This document shows, one piece after another, positions 1 to 10,901 of a DNA stretch of 64,000 nt. Within the stretch, counting starts at the first letter, position 1, and every line of letters begins with the position of its first letter. The DNA comes from Trichosphaerium sp. ATCC 40318. Lineage: Eukaryota; Discosea; Flabellinia; Trichosidae. Under the pieces are notes generated by a model. The model was not told the DNA's origin, did no database searches, and worked only from the letters and a program-made list of their open reading frames with translations. The position numbers were made by a program, and so were the translations under genes. The DNA lies in the NCBI GenBank assembly GCA_038496445.1, contig JALMLS010000612.1, positions 434,001 through 498,000 on the forward strand, written 5' to 3'.

Positions 1-1595
1 TTAAATGTGAAATCCTTAGCAGAATTCTATGCAGTAGGTAGTGTTTCTGTATTACAAAAACAATCTATTAATGCACGTGGGTTTTCAGCAAAGTAAGCCA
101 TAAATAGTCTTTCTCTTTTTTACAAACTATTTAAACACTTTGTTCTAAGCTCTCTTCTCTTTTTCTAGATTCTACGGAGGAAGTATAAGTATCTTACTCA
201 ATAGACTTTATCCCAAGTTTAAGTGGGAACCTTTTCGTTTCAAGTACGGTGTATACCTCGCTGTGCAAATAAGCTTAAGAGCTTTGCTCTTTCTTTTTTC
301 TTATATTTTTACTATGTAGGGTTATGCCAAAGAACCACTGGTCTATTGTAAGAAACCAGATGGATTTCTTTGAGAACACTGCAAGAGAGCTTTATCTGAT
401 GACCCTTGATGAATTTTATGATATGACAACATCAGAATTTATTGATCTTGGCGCTTCTGGTCTTATTCTCAGGCAGTACGACACCAGCAGTTGGTGATTA
501 TTTAGCATATAACGCATACTAGGTATGGTGGATCGTACGTTAAGGCATTACAAACGGTGTATCCCAACTACGAATGGAAAGATTATGAGTTCAAGTACGA
601 CATTCTTTGTCGTGATACGCAAAGTACTAATAAATGTTACAAGGATTGCTCCACGACACGCTTGGGAAAATAAGGAAGGTGTAACGAAATACTTATCTGG
701 TATGTAGTACACTATTTGTAAGTTGTATTTGATTTATTAACAATTAAGTTAGTACTTGAAGACAGGTTACAAATTTCAAGACCTGAAGAATGGTACAGGG
801 TATCATTGGAGAGATTAAAAGAGAATGCAAAAACGACTTTTCTTGCTTCATCTTTCCCCCAGTGTTTGAGTCTACTCCACCCAGAGATGTCATGGGACTT
901 TAGTGTATTCGAATACCGAGCAAAAAAGACAGTACAATGGTACTCTAAACCGGTTTTTTATGAAATACCTCAGGTTTTCCTAAAGCTATTTGTATAAATT
1001 AGGAGTTTGTACCGGCGTGTCGTAGACTTGCTCCCTGATTTTGAGATAAAAGAGGAAATCGATTTAAGTAGATATTTTCAAGGCAAGTCGACACGTGTGG
1101 ATATTTATATTCCTACACTTCGTCTTGCACTTGAGTACCAAGGTAAAGAAACGTAAACTATTTTTCTTATCTTTTGTTTTGCTTTCTAACAACCTTACCA
1201 GGACAACAACACTACCACGATGTTAGTTGCTACGGACTTGCACACATGTGGAAGAGAAATGATAAATTGAAGAAACGTGATTGTGAAGCAATGGGCACGT
1301 GAACATGAGTCACTTTTCGAGTCCAGCATTCACTAAACTTTGAGCTTTCTTCTTACAATAAGTATTTAGGTGTAACTTTAGTACCAATACCGTATTGGTG
1401 GAACCAAGATAAATGGAGCGTTGCTGCAACCATAATGCATTACAGGAACGTACTTCTTTTGTTTAATTATTTATACATACTGATAGTTGTTCTAGACCTG
1501 ATATTCGGTTTACTGGTATACCAAATGGGGTGAAGCCGCTAGTACAACCGACCTCAACGTTTTTTCAAGCAAAAAACAAACAAATCCTGCTGTGA
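1..1595 (+). CDS. Module-repeat protein with C-terminal PD-(D/E)XK (Vsr-like) nuclease domain, 5' partial
   Basis: The gene runs in from the left edge. Spliced exons give two to three copies of a module of about 70 residues (for example KNHWSIVRNQMDFFENTARE, then YGGSYVKALQTVYPNYEW) and a third with PEEWYRVSLERL. These are followed by a nuclease-like domain: VDIYIPTLRLALEYQG, intron, QQHYHDV, a basic helix, then TLVPIPYWWNQDKW and HYRPDI. The Asp, Glu-x-Gln and Gln-His-Tyr pattern is what PD-(D/E)XK/Vsr-type nucleases show; activity is inferred. The intron at 1295-1369 needs a GC donor (G|GCACGTGA). Stop is taken at 1593-1595; another open frame runs on to 1671, so the last few codons are uncertain. 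The N-terminus is outside the window. Confidence 0.75.
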
Positions 1596-1671
1596 ATAGT
1601 TACTCTATTGAATGTAACCTCAAAAGTGATCGCCGTATGTTTCTCACTCGCGCTAAGAACTTAGATTTATA

Positions 1672-2140
1672 ATCCATGTTAAGGACAAGCATCGGACAAG
1701 AAGTTTGAGCTCTACAGCACCCACCGTAGCAGTTGGCTCTATGCATAGGCATGGCAACTGTTAGATCCACGAGTGCTCGGCAAGCATCACAAATAGTAGG
1801 ACTGACAGGCTGACTCGCTCAGTACAGTAACTTGGTTAACCTGTAGTCGACCATCATGACGATGCTTTTTACCCGATGTACCGCTTAAAGATGAGAACTT
1901 AAACAAAAAAGACCATTACCACTTCCAGCTTTTACTTACGATTAACTTGATGGCAACAATCGCAACAGAGGAAAATCAGTACGTAGTGCTTCAAGTACAA
2001 AACATTTACTTGCCACAAACACAAAAACCCTTAAAACTCTAAAACGGTCTTTTTTGTACTTAGACGCGTGTCTATTCTAAAGGTTACAATAGGACGTTAT
2101 TTTTAGACACTTTAGGGACAGACGCGCTTCTGTGTATTTT
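1672..2140. other. No gene recognised
   Basis: About 470 bases without a convincing coding frame. It may hold the 3' end of the nuclease gene and a first exon of the LRR gene downstream; a short frame starting at an ATG at 1951 ends at a possible GTACGT donor, but its phase does not fit the next exon. Confidence 0.4.
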
Positions 2141-2150
2141 TGACTTTGTA

Positions 2151-3524
2151 GACAGGCCGTCAAAGTTCGCTATAGCGCGTACGTGTACAGTACTATCCGA
2201 TATAATCCATGAAATCGTTGGCTACGGCCAAATTACCATTTCCAAGTTAAGGAGCCTTAAGGTACGACGCACAGCTTAGCTGTGTCTGCCTGACTTTTTT
2301 TTTCCGTTGTAGATTCTGAGGAGGAGTAAAGGATTACGCAATAATACTCGAATCATTATCAATAGGCTTTTTAAATTACGTGACAAGCATGCATACTTAT
2401 TGGCTGGTATTCGCGATCTATCTATACACGAACAATATGATATTACATTCAAGACTTATGATAAACTTGCTGGAGCATATAGACTCAATCTGAGCTATTC
2501 AAGTATCAACGATGAAGGTCTCAGATCTATTGCTGGCGTACACACGCTTAATCTTTGTGCTACACATCATACATCTGATGAGGGTATTGAGGCTCTTAAG
2601 GGCGTACATGAGATTAATCTAGAAAGCAAGAACATTACAGGATCTTGTTTTAAAGGGCTGAAAGGAGTTCACACTATCAATTTAACTGGTTGCCATAATC
2701 TAAGCAATGAGTATATGCATTACCTAAAAGGAGTTCACAAGATAACGCTCTCTTGTTCTAGCATTACAGAAACTGGCATTCAAGCTCTTGCGGGCGTACA
2801 CACAATCGATTTACGAAAAATGAAAGACGGCGCTGTGACAAATGATGCCGTTAAGGCATTGGCTGGTGCTCATACTATTTACATTAACAATTGCCTTAGT
2901 GTCACTGACGAAGGTGTCAAGGCTCTTGCTGGGGCGCACACGCTGTTTTTGGCGTGCCTTGATATTACTGATGACGCTGTCGTTACTTTAGCGGGAGTTC
3001 ATCACATTGTTCTAAAAGATAACCACAACATCACCGATAGATCAATGAAAGCGCTCGCTGGTGTTCACACTATTGATATATGCAATTGTAGTAAAGTTAG
3101 AAGCGAGGGTATAAAGGCTTTAGCTGGAGTTCACACAATCTTTATGAGAGAGACTAATGTTGACGATGAAGCTCTGAAAGCAATAGGTCGTCATGTTCAT
3201 ACCATTTGTCTCTCGCGTTGTATGTCTATTACTGATGCTGGTATTAAGTATTTAACTTCTGTACATACTATTGATATCAGAGGTTGTACTACATTGACAG
3301 ATGAAGGTGTAAAGGCGCTTGCAAATCCTAATATCTTTAAAGTTAATATGAGTGAGATTGACTTAACATTGGATAGTTATAACTGCCTTAAAGAGGCTGG
3401 TGCAAAACACTTAGTGAGCTATGGTTGTCTAAGAATGGGTGATAAAGGAAATTACGGATCCTTCTTTAGAATTAGAGCAACGATTCAGAAAAATGGACCG
3501 GCTTGTGGCTGTGGTTTGTATTGA
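2151..3524 (+). CDS. Leucine-rich-repeat protein of the VHT-repeat family, probably F-box type
   Basis: The main exon (about 2313-3524) encodes some 14 leucine-rich repeats of about 24 residues with an unusually fixed core, ALAGVHTIDL, alternating with ITDEGVKAL. This is the cysteine-containing LRR type seen in F-box proteins that pick ubiquitination substrates. The ATG-less frame continues upstream through a TAG acceptor at about 2312 into an exon reading LSDIIHEIVGYGQITISKL, which resembles the start of an F-box, so the substrate-adaptor role is plausible but inferred. The start codon was not found; the exon begins near a TAG acceptor at 2150. The protein ends in CGCGLY. A second family member lies at 10902-11810 and a dead fragment at 60826. 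Confidence 0.75.
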
Positions 3525-3586
3525 GTTGAAAAATAAAGCATTTCAACAACAAATCAGTATTTATTTGAGTTGAGTCACAGACGAGT

Positions 3587-4870
3587 TTAAACAGCGTCTG
3601 TGAAGTAGCAAATGTTATCAGCGTTTCTTACAGCATTGGTAGGATTAGTTCTTGCCAAGTTTTGACATGCACTTCTTCCGTAAACGTAATCCTAAAAGCG
3701 GAATAAACTTAATAAAAAACCCCGAAAACAAAAGCGAGAAACTTACATTTGTTCCACCAATGGAGTTGAAGTGGGACATCTCGTGTACAATAGTCTCGGC
3801 CCGTTCGTTAGGGAGCGTGAAAAATAGGTTACATAAGTACACACGGCGAGAGCTATCGCTTGGGTATACATAGGCGTAAACATTGCTGCCACAACTGTTG
3901 ACTTTTGTTAGTACATAATGCAGTTACAACTTTGTTGGACATACCCAGCTGGCATACAGTAACAGTTAAACGAGTTAGCGTTCAAGCTACCGTCAATTCT
4001 ATTACACATATCCCTTACATTATTCCAACGCGATCCACTATTGACACCCAACCATGTAGTGGCTTGGCTATTGCTGTAAAAGAGTCAAAAACAACAGTTG
4101 AAAATTCAAAAGAATTTGTTTGAGATCGCGTACCAAGTGCCTGAACGAAGACAGTTGTATCCTCTTGCAGCTTCTTGTTTACCTTGGTTAACGGCACTGC
4201 GAACCTATAATAGTTGTTGGACGATTGTACCAAAATTAAGTTGAAAAACTTGCTTGAGTTTGTTGGTTACTGTTGCAGTTCTGGTAGTCTCTTAGAATAT
4301 CTACTGAAGGCTTTGGCGGTTTTACTTCTGTCACTCTGATTGTCGTTTTAGATCTTGTAACCTCAGATGGTACAACTTGGGCGTAAGAAGGGATTTGTAG
4401 GTCCACAGTGTACTCTCCTACTTTTCCAAGTTGGTACGACAAACTCAGATCAACTTCAATGTTGATAGTGGAGTGTTCTGGTACGACCAAAAACTCTTCT
4501 GGTAGTGGGTATGGTCCTACGAAAAAAGTTGGGTGAACGAACAACACAAAAAACGGATTGTAATTTGGTAACACCCACGTGATTTTGAAAAGCCACGTGT
4601 AATTTGTAATAATTAATGACATTAACAAAAATAGTTACCTCTTCTATAGATAGCACCAGTGTACATTGCCACATCACCGCTTTTGCTTTTTACAAGGAAC
4701 ATGTCACTTCTTATGCCCTCAAAAGGAGTACCCCACTTTAGAACCTGTACAGGGGCGTCTGAAGGGTTTGTAATCGCGTATCCGACTGTTGTAGCATCTT
4801 TTGTGCTTATTGATACTTCAAATGCAGTAACACATAGAGCCAAGGCGAGAGAAAGTATGATCAACTTCAT
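3587..4870 (-). CDS. Secreted M35 (deuterolysin/aspzincin) metalloprotease
   Basis: Six exons assemble a complete peptidyl-Lys-type M35 protease. It starts at the ATG of MKLIILSLALALCVTA, a clear signal peptide, followed by the beta-rich prodomain found in this family (TNPSDAPVQVLKWGTPFEGI). The catalytic part has DYQNCNSNQQTQVRSAV, WLGVNSGSRWNNV, YAYVYPSDSSRRVYLC, the zinc helix HEMSH and the third-ligand motif GTNDYVYG, so His, His and Asp zinc ligands and the catalytic Glu are all present. Cysteines are spaced as in secreted members. It should be exported and digest protein, for example in prey or substrate. The intron at 4205-4253 uses a GC donor (CAA|GCAAGT), forced by the reading frame. 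The C-terminus YFTDAV matches the family end. Confidence 0.93.
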
Positions 4871-5274
4871 GGTAGATTGTTCGGATGTAAAATGGAAAGT
4901 TCCAAGCTCTAAACCAGGGTTGCTCTTACCCTGGTTGAAGTGTACCACGCACAAGAAATGTCACATTTTCGATGGTTTGGCAAACAAGTAGAAGTAAATC
5001 CGTTATCATTCAGCTAGTGCCAATTAATTTATCTTATTTGTTTCTTACACTTTCCACAAGAAGAACAACTAGCTCTCGTATTATGCTTAGCATAAACGTG
5101 CTATACAGTCAAAAACAAGAGAACAAAGTCACATAAGCTGAAGCTAAACTGAAAATGACTATGTCAGGCTCAAATAATCGATCTGCTACCACGTGGTATT
5201 ATTCACTCAATAGTTACTTGTGTTGACTCTCTTGTATTCTCTGGTTAGCACAGAGGACGCGTTATTTATCGACC
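4871..5274. other. Intergenic region between divergent genes
   Basis: Upstream regions of the protease (minus) and the first membrane-protein gene (plus). I see no further gene. Short CACGTG and TATTT-rich stretches occur but no defined promoter could be assigned. Confidence 0.4.
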
Positions 5275-5646
5275 ATGAGCGCATTGACGCCTTTTCTACC
5301 TCATAATCACATAAGTTGCCTCTATTGGCTATTATTCAATAAAGAATCAGACGTGGATACTGTAGAGAAGCGGTATGTGCATAATACAGCAATAATCACT
5401 CTTACGGATAATAGTCACGCTGTACGATCAAAATTCGCCTCTATATTCCCCTGGACTATTTCATTAATTACATGGATCGATTTGCTAATACTGTCAGTAT
5501 CTCTCGACATAACAACAATAAAACGCTACGATACTGCTATCCTAGGCTCGATACTATGGCTAATAGGTCCGTTAATGTATAAACAACGCTTTTTAACAAC
5601 GTCATTTAGGTTTCGCCCTAACGTCATTTTTCGGTACAAGAAATAA
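5275..5646 (+). CDS. Small membrane protein, unrecognised
   Basis: An ATG-started frame of 123 codons. Two hydrophobic spans are visible (around FPWTISLITWIDLLILSVSL and AILGSILWLIGPLMY), with a basic C-terminus after the second. It could end at 5646 as an unspliced frame, or splice from a GTACAA donor at 5634 to an exon ending shortly after 5700. The next two genes on the same strand also encode small membrane proteins. No family was recognised. Confidence 0.5.
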   Translation: MSALTPFLPHNHISCLYWLLFNKESDVDTVEKRYVHNTAIITLTDNSHAVRSKFASIFPWTISLITWIDLLILSVSLDITTIKRYDTAILGSILWLIGPLMYKQRFLTTSFRFRPNVIFRYKK

Positions 5647-5795
5647 CGGTATATGGCAGGTAGTTACCTTTTTAACAAGTTATTTACTACAGGTACGACA
5701 ATAAAAAAGCTACAACCTCGTTTTGACACTTTCTTTTCTTTCAGAGCAAAATTCTACATTGGCAGCATTCTATTGAGTTTATAATTGCATTCACA

Positions 5796-6059
5796 ATGAC
5801 ACGTTCATTACTGATGATTGTATTCTTCTTTGCTTATACAAGAATGTCAATAACACTTGACAGATACGCAATGAGATTTCCTACTGGAATTATTTGCTCA
5901 AATATGGCATTAACATTTCTTCATTTACAAACTTTACGTCATGCCTTTACAGATGAATTTGATCTTTATGTTACAATTATAACAGCATTATTTTTTGGAC
6001 TATTGGCGACTATGATTTGGGCTATTATTGGTAAACCATTACAAGGTATCGCGAAATGA
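5796..6059 (+). CDS. Small multi-span membrane protein, unrecognised
   Basis: An 87-codon frame from ATG with about three hydrophobic segments (LLMIVFFFAYTRM; IICSNMALTFLHL; YVTIITALFFGLLATMIWAI). The open frame extends upstream to a TTTCAG acceptor at about 5744 (KILHWQHSIEFIIAF), so an earlier start exon is possible and would add another hydrophobic stretch. Spacing to the next gene is only about 40 bases. Function unknown; a TLC-like membrane domain crossed my mind but the signature is too weak to name it. Confidence 0.5.
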   Translation: MTRSLLMIVFFFAYTRMSITLDRYAMRFPTGIICSNMALTFLHLQTLRHAFTDEFDLYVTIITALFFGLLATMIWAIIGKPLQGIAK

Positions 6060-6096
6060 ACTGTTAATTTTTTTTTGATTGACACATTTCAAAGAA

Positions 6097-6444
6097 ATGG
6101 CTACAAGACGTGCTCAAGTAATCGGTCTTGCTTTCGGACCAATGGTTGTTTCTTGCTTCTTCATGTTCATCACAGCGTGTATAGCATCAGGGAAGCTATC
6201 TGCAGAGGATAGAATACAAATATCATTAGCTGTGGGTTGTACTCTAGGTCTAGGTCTATTTGTCTTACAGTCGACATTAGGCTTTTTTTCATGTAAGCAA
6301 TTTTCTATTATACTTTCTGTTGTTGACCTTCTCTGTTTTATAGCACTTCAAGGCGTTGCTTACAATGCCTTTATTACTGCTTACACTGGTTTCTATTGCT
6401 GGCAGTACTATGTACTGTATAAAAACGAAAATGTGGCGAGATAA
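6097..6444 (+). CDS. Four-span membrane protein, possibly TMEM107-like
   Basis: The start is the ATG of MATRRAQVIGLAFGP; upstream in-frame codons lack another ATG. About 115 residues with four hydrophobic helices. The middle (RIQISLAVGCTLGLGLFVLQ, then GFFSCKQF) and the end (FYCWQYYVLY) are reminiscent of TMEM107, a ciliary transition-zone protein, in order and spacing, but the last helix of TMEM107 is not obvious. If the assignment held, the organism would have a ciliated stage. The match is by eye only and weak. Confidence 0.45.
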   Translation: MATRRAQVIGLAFGPMVVSCFFMFITACIASGKLSAEDRIQISLAVGCTLGLGLFVLQSTLGFFSCKQFSIILSVVDLLCFIALQGVAYNAFITAYTGFYCWQYYVLYKNENVAR

Positions 6445-6580
6445 ACTTTGTTATTGTACTATACAAGATACTGAACTATTTTTGTACAAAGTGAAAAAAA
6501 AAAACGCGCTTCTCGTGCTACAGACTTGACCAAGGTTTTTAAATCCATTTTTTTGTTTGTCAACGGCGCAAGTGTTCAAG

Positions 6581-6690
6581 TTATTTTTTGGCTGGAATTG
6601 GTCCTTTTGGCTTACTTTTCAATGCACCGGCGAAGTTCTGTTGTTTGATTTGACGAGCAGTAGCTATAAAGGTGTTAGGAGCTCGGCGTT
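6581..6690 (-). other. Orphan open stretch with a clean stop, possible extra exon
   Basis: Directly downstream of the UPF0390 gene on the same strand a short frame reads TARQIKQQNFAGALKSKPKG and ends PIPAKK plus TAA. It sits behind a TTTATAG acceptor. I could not find a donor in the right phase, so it is either the true 3' exon of the UPF0390 gene with a non-canonical donor, or chance. Confidence 0.3.
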
Positions 6691-6718
6691 AAAGAAAAAA
6701 AAGTGAAATTGCAGGAAA

Positions 6719-7184
6719 TTAGAATTTAGTTGCTGTTTTGAGTCGAATAACGCTTGGAGATAATATTTCTATACCCTTTCTCAATTTGTTGTTGAATCCT
6801 CCAACAATTTTTGTTTCTTTTACTATAGCAAGCCCTACAGTGTGTTATAACAACCAGCGTTACGCTAAAACGTACCTCCGTCCATGAAATCTCTGTTTAC
6901 ACGTTGTACCATTAAATTTTCAATATTTGTATTAATCATTTTACCCATGCGCTATTAGGCGTTATACATCGGTTTTGGTGACGAAATATGGCTACCTTTT
7001 TAGATTTTCCAGCTAGAGCTTTTCTACCTTTAGCATTCCTCTTCACTAGCATTATATAAGCCCATAAATATGTTTAAAAACCAGTACATCCTCGTCTAGT
7101 GACTTGCGTCTTTTTGCGAGCCTTAGACGTTGTTTTCTTTTTTGTTCTGAGCTGATTATTCGATCGTCTACCTCCTTGAGTCAT
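6719..7184 (-). CDS. UPF0390 (C19orf53/LYDG10-like) small basic protein
   Basis: Three exons starting at the ATG of MTQGGRRSNNQLRTKKKTTS. The spliced product reads on through TRRGLKRNAKGRKALAGKSKK and KMINTNIENLMVQRVNRDF to GGLAIVKE, which follows the UPF0390 layout: Met-x-Gln-Gly start, Lys-rich stretch, basic-glycine segment, then a short helix with an Ile-Glu core and Leu-Ala-Ile-Val-Lys. The family is a small conserved eukaryotic nucleolar-type protein of uncertain role. Introns are about 40-60 nt with GTACTG, GTAGCC and GTACGT donors. Stop at 6719-6721 as read; an unexplained open stretch follows at 6581-6690. Confidence 0.7.
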
Positions 7185-7320
7185 TTTGTGCTTGAACTAT
7201 GTAAGTTTATCTGTAACTTAACCGATACTTAAATAATGTTGAGCTGTACTAGTACACGTAACGTAGAATACATGGTTAAGGATTTCAGCTTTGATTTCGA
7301 CGTGTGTCTAAACAATAATA

Positions 7321-10300
7321 ATGAGTAGTATCAAATGCGCCTGTACAGCATCGAGGGGATATATCAGCGGTACTAAAAGGCGATACTGCATTAAACGTCA
7401 TGCATTACACATACAAAGTCGCTCCTACGCAATAAAACTACGCAAAAATATCATTGGTGAGCTTTATAGTAGTGTCAAATATCCAATAACATATTAAATC
7501 AGGAAAGCAAGAGTTACTCACTCCAGAAGGGCAACGACAGTTTTTTGATAACGCAGCTAAAAAATTTAACGTTTCTGGTAAATCTGATTGGGATAAATTG
7601 TCAGCGAAAGAAATGTTCAAACTTTCAGGCGGTTATATCATTATGAAGTGCGTTAATCATCCTGTAATCCTGATTATATACCTTACGCGTATGTAGGGAG
7701 CATAGATTCGATCTTCAGAGAGCTCTTAAAGCTGTATATTCAGAGACAGAACTAGAAAAAGAAACACCAGAGAAAGCTTTTTTTGATATTCTCGCTTCTT
7801 CTCATTGGCCTGCTGGCCCTGATCGTTGGAATGACAGAGATTACCAACTTCGATTCTTGGCAAGGCTTTGTAAGTTCCTAAAGATAGATCCTAAAGACCA
7901 GGAAGGATGGCACGTGATTTTTTGAAAAGTTTACTTTTTATGCGGAAAACTAACATATTTTACTAGGTACAATATGAACTATACTGTAGTGAAAGAGAAC
8001 GGTGGTGAAGGATTTTTGAATGAATACGGTGGTTCCTTTAGCGTTGCACTGTTGTCGTTGTTTCCCGATAGACCTTGGAAAATCTGGAAGCTTAGCAAAG
8101 GTTTGATTTTACTTTTGTTGTTATTGTCTTCTATTGACTTTATTCTCATTGTGGGTTTAGAGGGTCAAGTGCCCAACGATTACTGGAAAAAACATAATAA
8201 TCTACGAATGTACTTTGATTTGGTTGCAAAGGAACTAAAGATGGATAATGCACCTGTTGAATGGTACAAGCTAAACCCGAAACAAGTAGTCAAACTTGGA
8301 GGACAATCTTTGTTAAAAGAGTATGAATTTTCTCTTATCAAAGCGCTCAAAGTAGCATATCCCAAGGAGGAGTGGCGTATCTGGAAATCAGGTTTGTTAG
8401 TTTTGGTGCATAGTTTGTTAATTAATCAACGTACTAGAGCTTATACCACCACAGTTTTGGGAAAACTTGGACAATATTGTAGAATTCTTGAGGTACCATA
8501 ACCCTTATTGCATTCTTTGACCTTTGTTTTTCAAGAGACACAGAAAATGAGCTACGTATAACAAATGCAAATCAGTGGTACTTTGTTAGTTACTCAGATA
8601 TTGGTAAGTGCCTTTTTTTGTTTTTGGGGAACTCGTTAACCTATCACTAGCCTCAATGCAAGGTGAGGTATTGGTTAGAGATTATAAACATTTTTTTGAA
8701 GAGGCATTAGTCACGTGTAAGTCGAAATCATGTGATGTCATTTAGTTAATAACTGTCCGCAGTGCATCCTAACTTTAAGTGGGACTTTTCAAAGATACTT
8801 CATACGCAGCGTACACGTGCATTAAAGTATGTGATGCATCTTATTTATATGTTTCTAATGTTGTAAAGAATGGCTCTTTCAATACTACGAAAAGAGTTTC
8901 CTTCGACTGAGCTTCAAAAAAATGCAGTTCTAACGCTCGAGGCGCATGAAAGCGACGAAGTAGATAGAACTATTAAGTTTGATATGTATTTACCCTCCCT
9001 TCGGCTGGCGTTAGACTTTCAAGGTAAAAAGCAAGCACATCAATACAGAAAAAATCATTTAAAAGTAGTAGCTCACTACTTAGTTTATAGACGAAATTTC
9101 AGCTGCTCGAAAGTCTCATGATATTCTACCTGGTAATAGCAATCAAATAGAGGAAGAAAATAAAATAAAAGATAGCAAAGAAATGGGTAATTGAAAGAAC
9201 AACCAAATGTATCAAAGCTAATTACTACTTTTAGATATAACACTTATAGTAGTTCCTTATTGGTGGGATAGGAAAAAACACTCGTTACTTGGTACTATTG
9301 GAAGTCGTCGCCCAGATATTGAGATTAATATTCCCGATAATGCTGAGCCATTTTCTTCAAAGCAGTTCGAAAACAAAGACAAGTTTGGTAAGAAAAATGA
9401 TGTTAACTTAAGTTATTTCTTACATTTATTTAAACAGATGAAATTGAGTTTATGCTTGCATCAGAGTTCGACAAAACTGTTGACCCAAAAAATTGGTATT
9501 TCCTTAACCTTAAAATAAGTCATTTAGTTCTATTTAGGTGGATACAAGAACAATTAGATGGCCTAAGGTATGGATTTGGTTATCTCTCGATTTAAAAATT
9601 ATAGGGCTATGTGGACAGGTTCCGAGTTTGTTTGTCGTGGTGGACATACACTCGCATTACCAGCTGATTTAAAGGCTCTCCTACCAAAGGTACATACTGT
9701 GGTAAATGTTTAAAGTATTTATTATCATCAGGGAGTAATATTAGATGGAGAATTACAGTACGGAATAAAACAAGAATCTTTCAAACATAAATAATAAAAA
9801 ACATAGCATTCGACGAAGGAACCACTTGACAGTTGTTAATACATTACTCAATGAAGATCCTAACTGGAAAAACGTAAAATTTCACGTCTTTGATACACCA
9901 ATACAAAATTGCTGGTACGCTTCCTGAGTATTTTGTGGAGGAATAAACAAGCCAACTTTTTTTTTGTTTATTCAATTAAAGGTACAATTTGAGATACAAA
10001 CGTCTTAAAGAGCTGATACCGAATTCCAACGATTTTGTTTCAGTAGTAGAAACTTGGACTTGTAATGACAAAAAACACTTGGTTCAAGAATTAAAACGAA
10101 TAGTAGCACTTGGAGGCACGTTCCAAAAATACTACTTGCTTCGTTTTTATTATGACCTTCTCATGCTTTTAACAGGCGAGGGTATTATTCTTCGAAAGCC
10201 CAATTCGTACTATACTCAAGGAAGAACACATAACATGATCAAGATAAAGGTAAACAAACTTTGAAGAAGATAAGCTACTCTTTGAACACAACTTAATGTT

Positions 10301-10669
10301 GTTCTTAGAAATATCGTGATGTTGAAGTAAAGTTGCTTCGTGTAGAAAAAAACTCAACACATTTGCATTGCCAACTGTACGTCTGTCATAAATTGTACAA
10401 AGCCTTTATATGTTTATAATTGTAGACCAAGTGGTAAGGAAATCAAGGTGTGGTGTAGTAAAGCAGTGCACGATGATCCTCCAGAATTAGGTAGCTGCAC
10501 TACACTTTAAGTATCTTTATTGTGAGCTTATACATAACTTATAGAGGGTGTCATTATAATAAAATATACAGGCAAAACTAAGGAGGGTAATTTGAAAGAA
10601 CCATTTTATCACAGAGAATGTCTAGAGTATGATTGGGAACACGTGTGTAAAGTATACAAAAAGTCATAG
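7321..10669 (+). CDS. Module-repeat / degenerate nuclease / ATP-dependent DNA ligase fusion
   Basis: Spliced exons from the ATG at 7321 give about 750 residues. Order: a Cys/His-rich N-terminus (CAC, then YCIKRH); four modules with NQR/GGxxxL/YPxxxW features, for example DYWKKHNNLRMYFDLVAKEL and WYKLNPKQVVKLGGQSLL; a nuclease-like domain (FDMYLPSLRLALDFQ, later ITLIVVPYWWDRKKHSLLGT); then a minimal ATP-dependent DNA ligase. Ligase motifs: IQEQLDGLRAMW (motif I), SEFVCRGGH, GVILDGEL (III), FHVFDTP, YNLRYKRLKEL (IIIa), GGEGIILRKPNSYY (IV), MIKIKKYRD (V) and an OB-fold tail with GVIIIKYTGKT. Two introns need GC donors (7910-7966 and 10116-10175). Oddities: the motif I lysine is glutamine, and the nuclease lacks the QHY box. 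Continuous splice phase argues for one protein, though a ligase starting at MLASEF cannot be excluded. Confidence 0.8.
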
Positions 10670-10901
10670 AAGCTGGGTAGTTACGTTGTATAAAAACCTC
10701 AATATAAAGCAAACGTCGTCTTCCCATGTGTAGTATTGTTACATAAATGTGAAGTCTTTTTGGTACACTCCATTAAATACTAAAAGTGCATGCGAGATGT
10801 AACTACTTGTATAAACATTTATTCGTTGCATCTGCATAAACTAAAACTTGAGTTTTTTATTTATTTAATCATCTATGTTGTTTTCTGTCACGTGATTTTG
10901 C

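Noticed and set aside
9453-10669. DNA ligase as an independent gene starting at MLASEF
   Set aside because: The exon containing this ATG is spliced in phase from the nuclease exons; not fully excluded.
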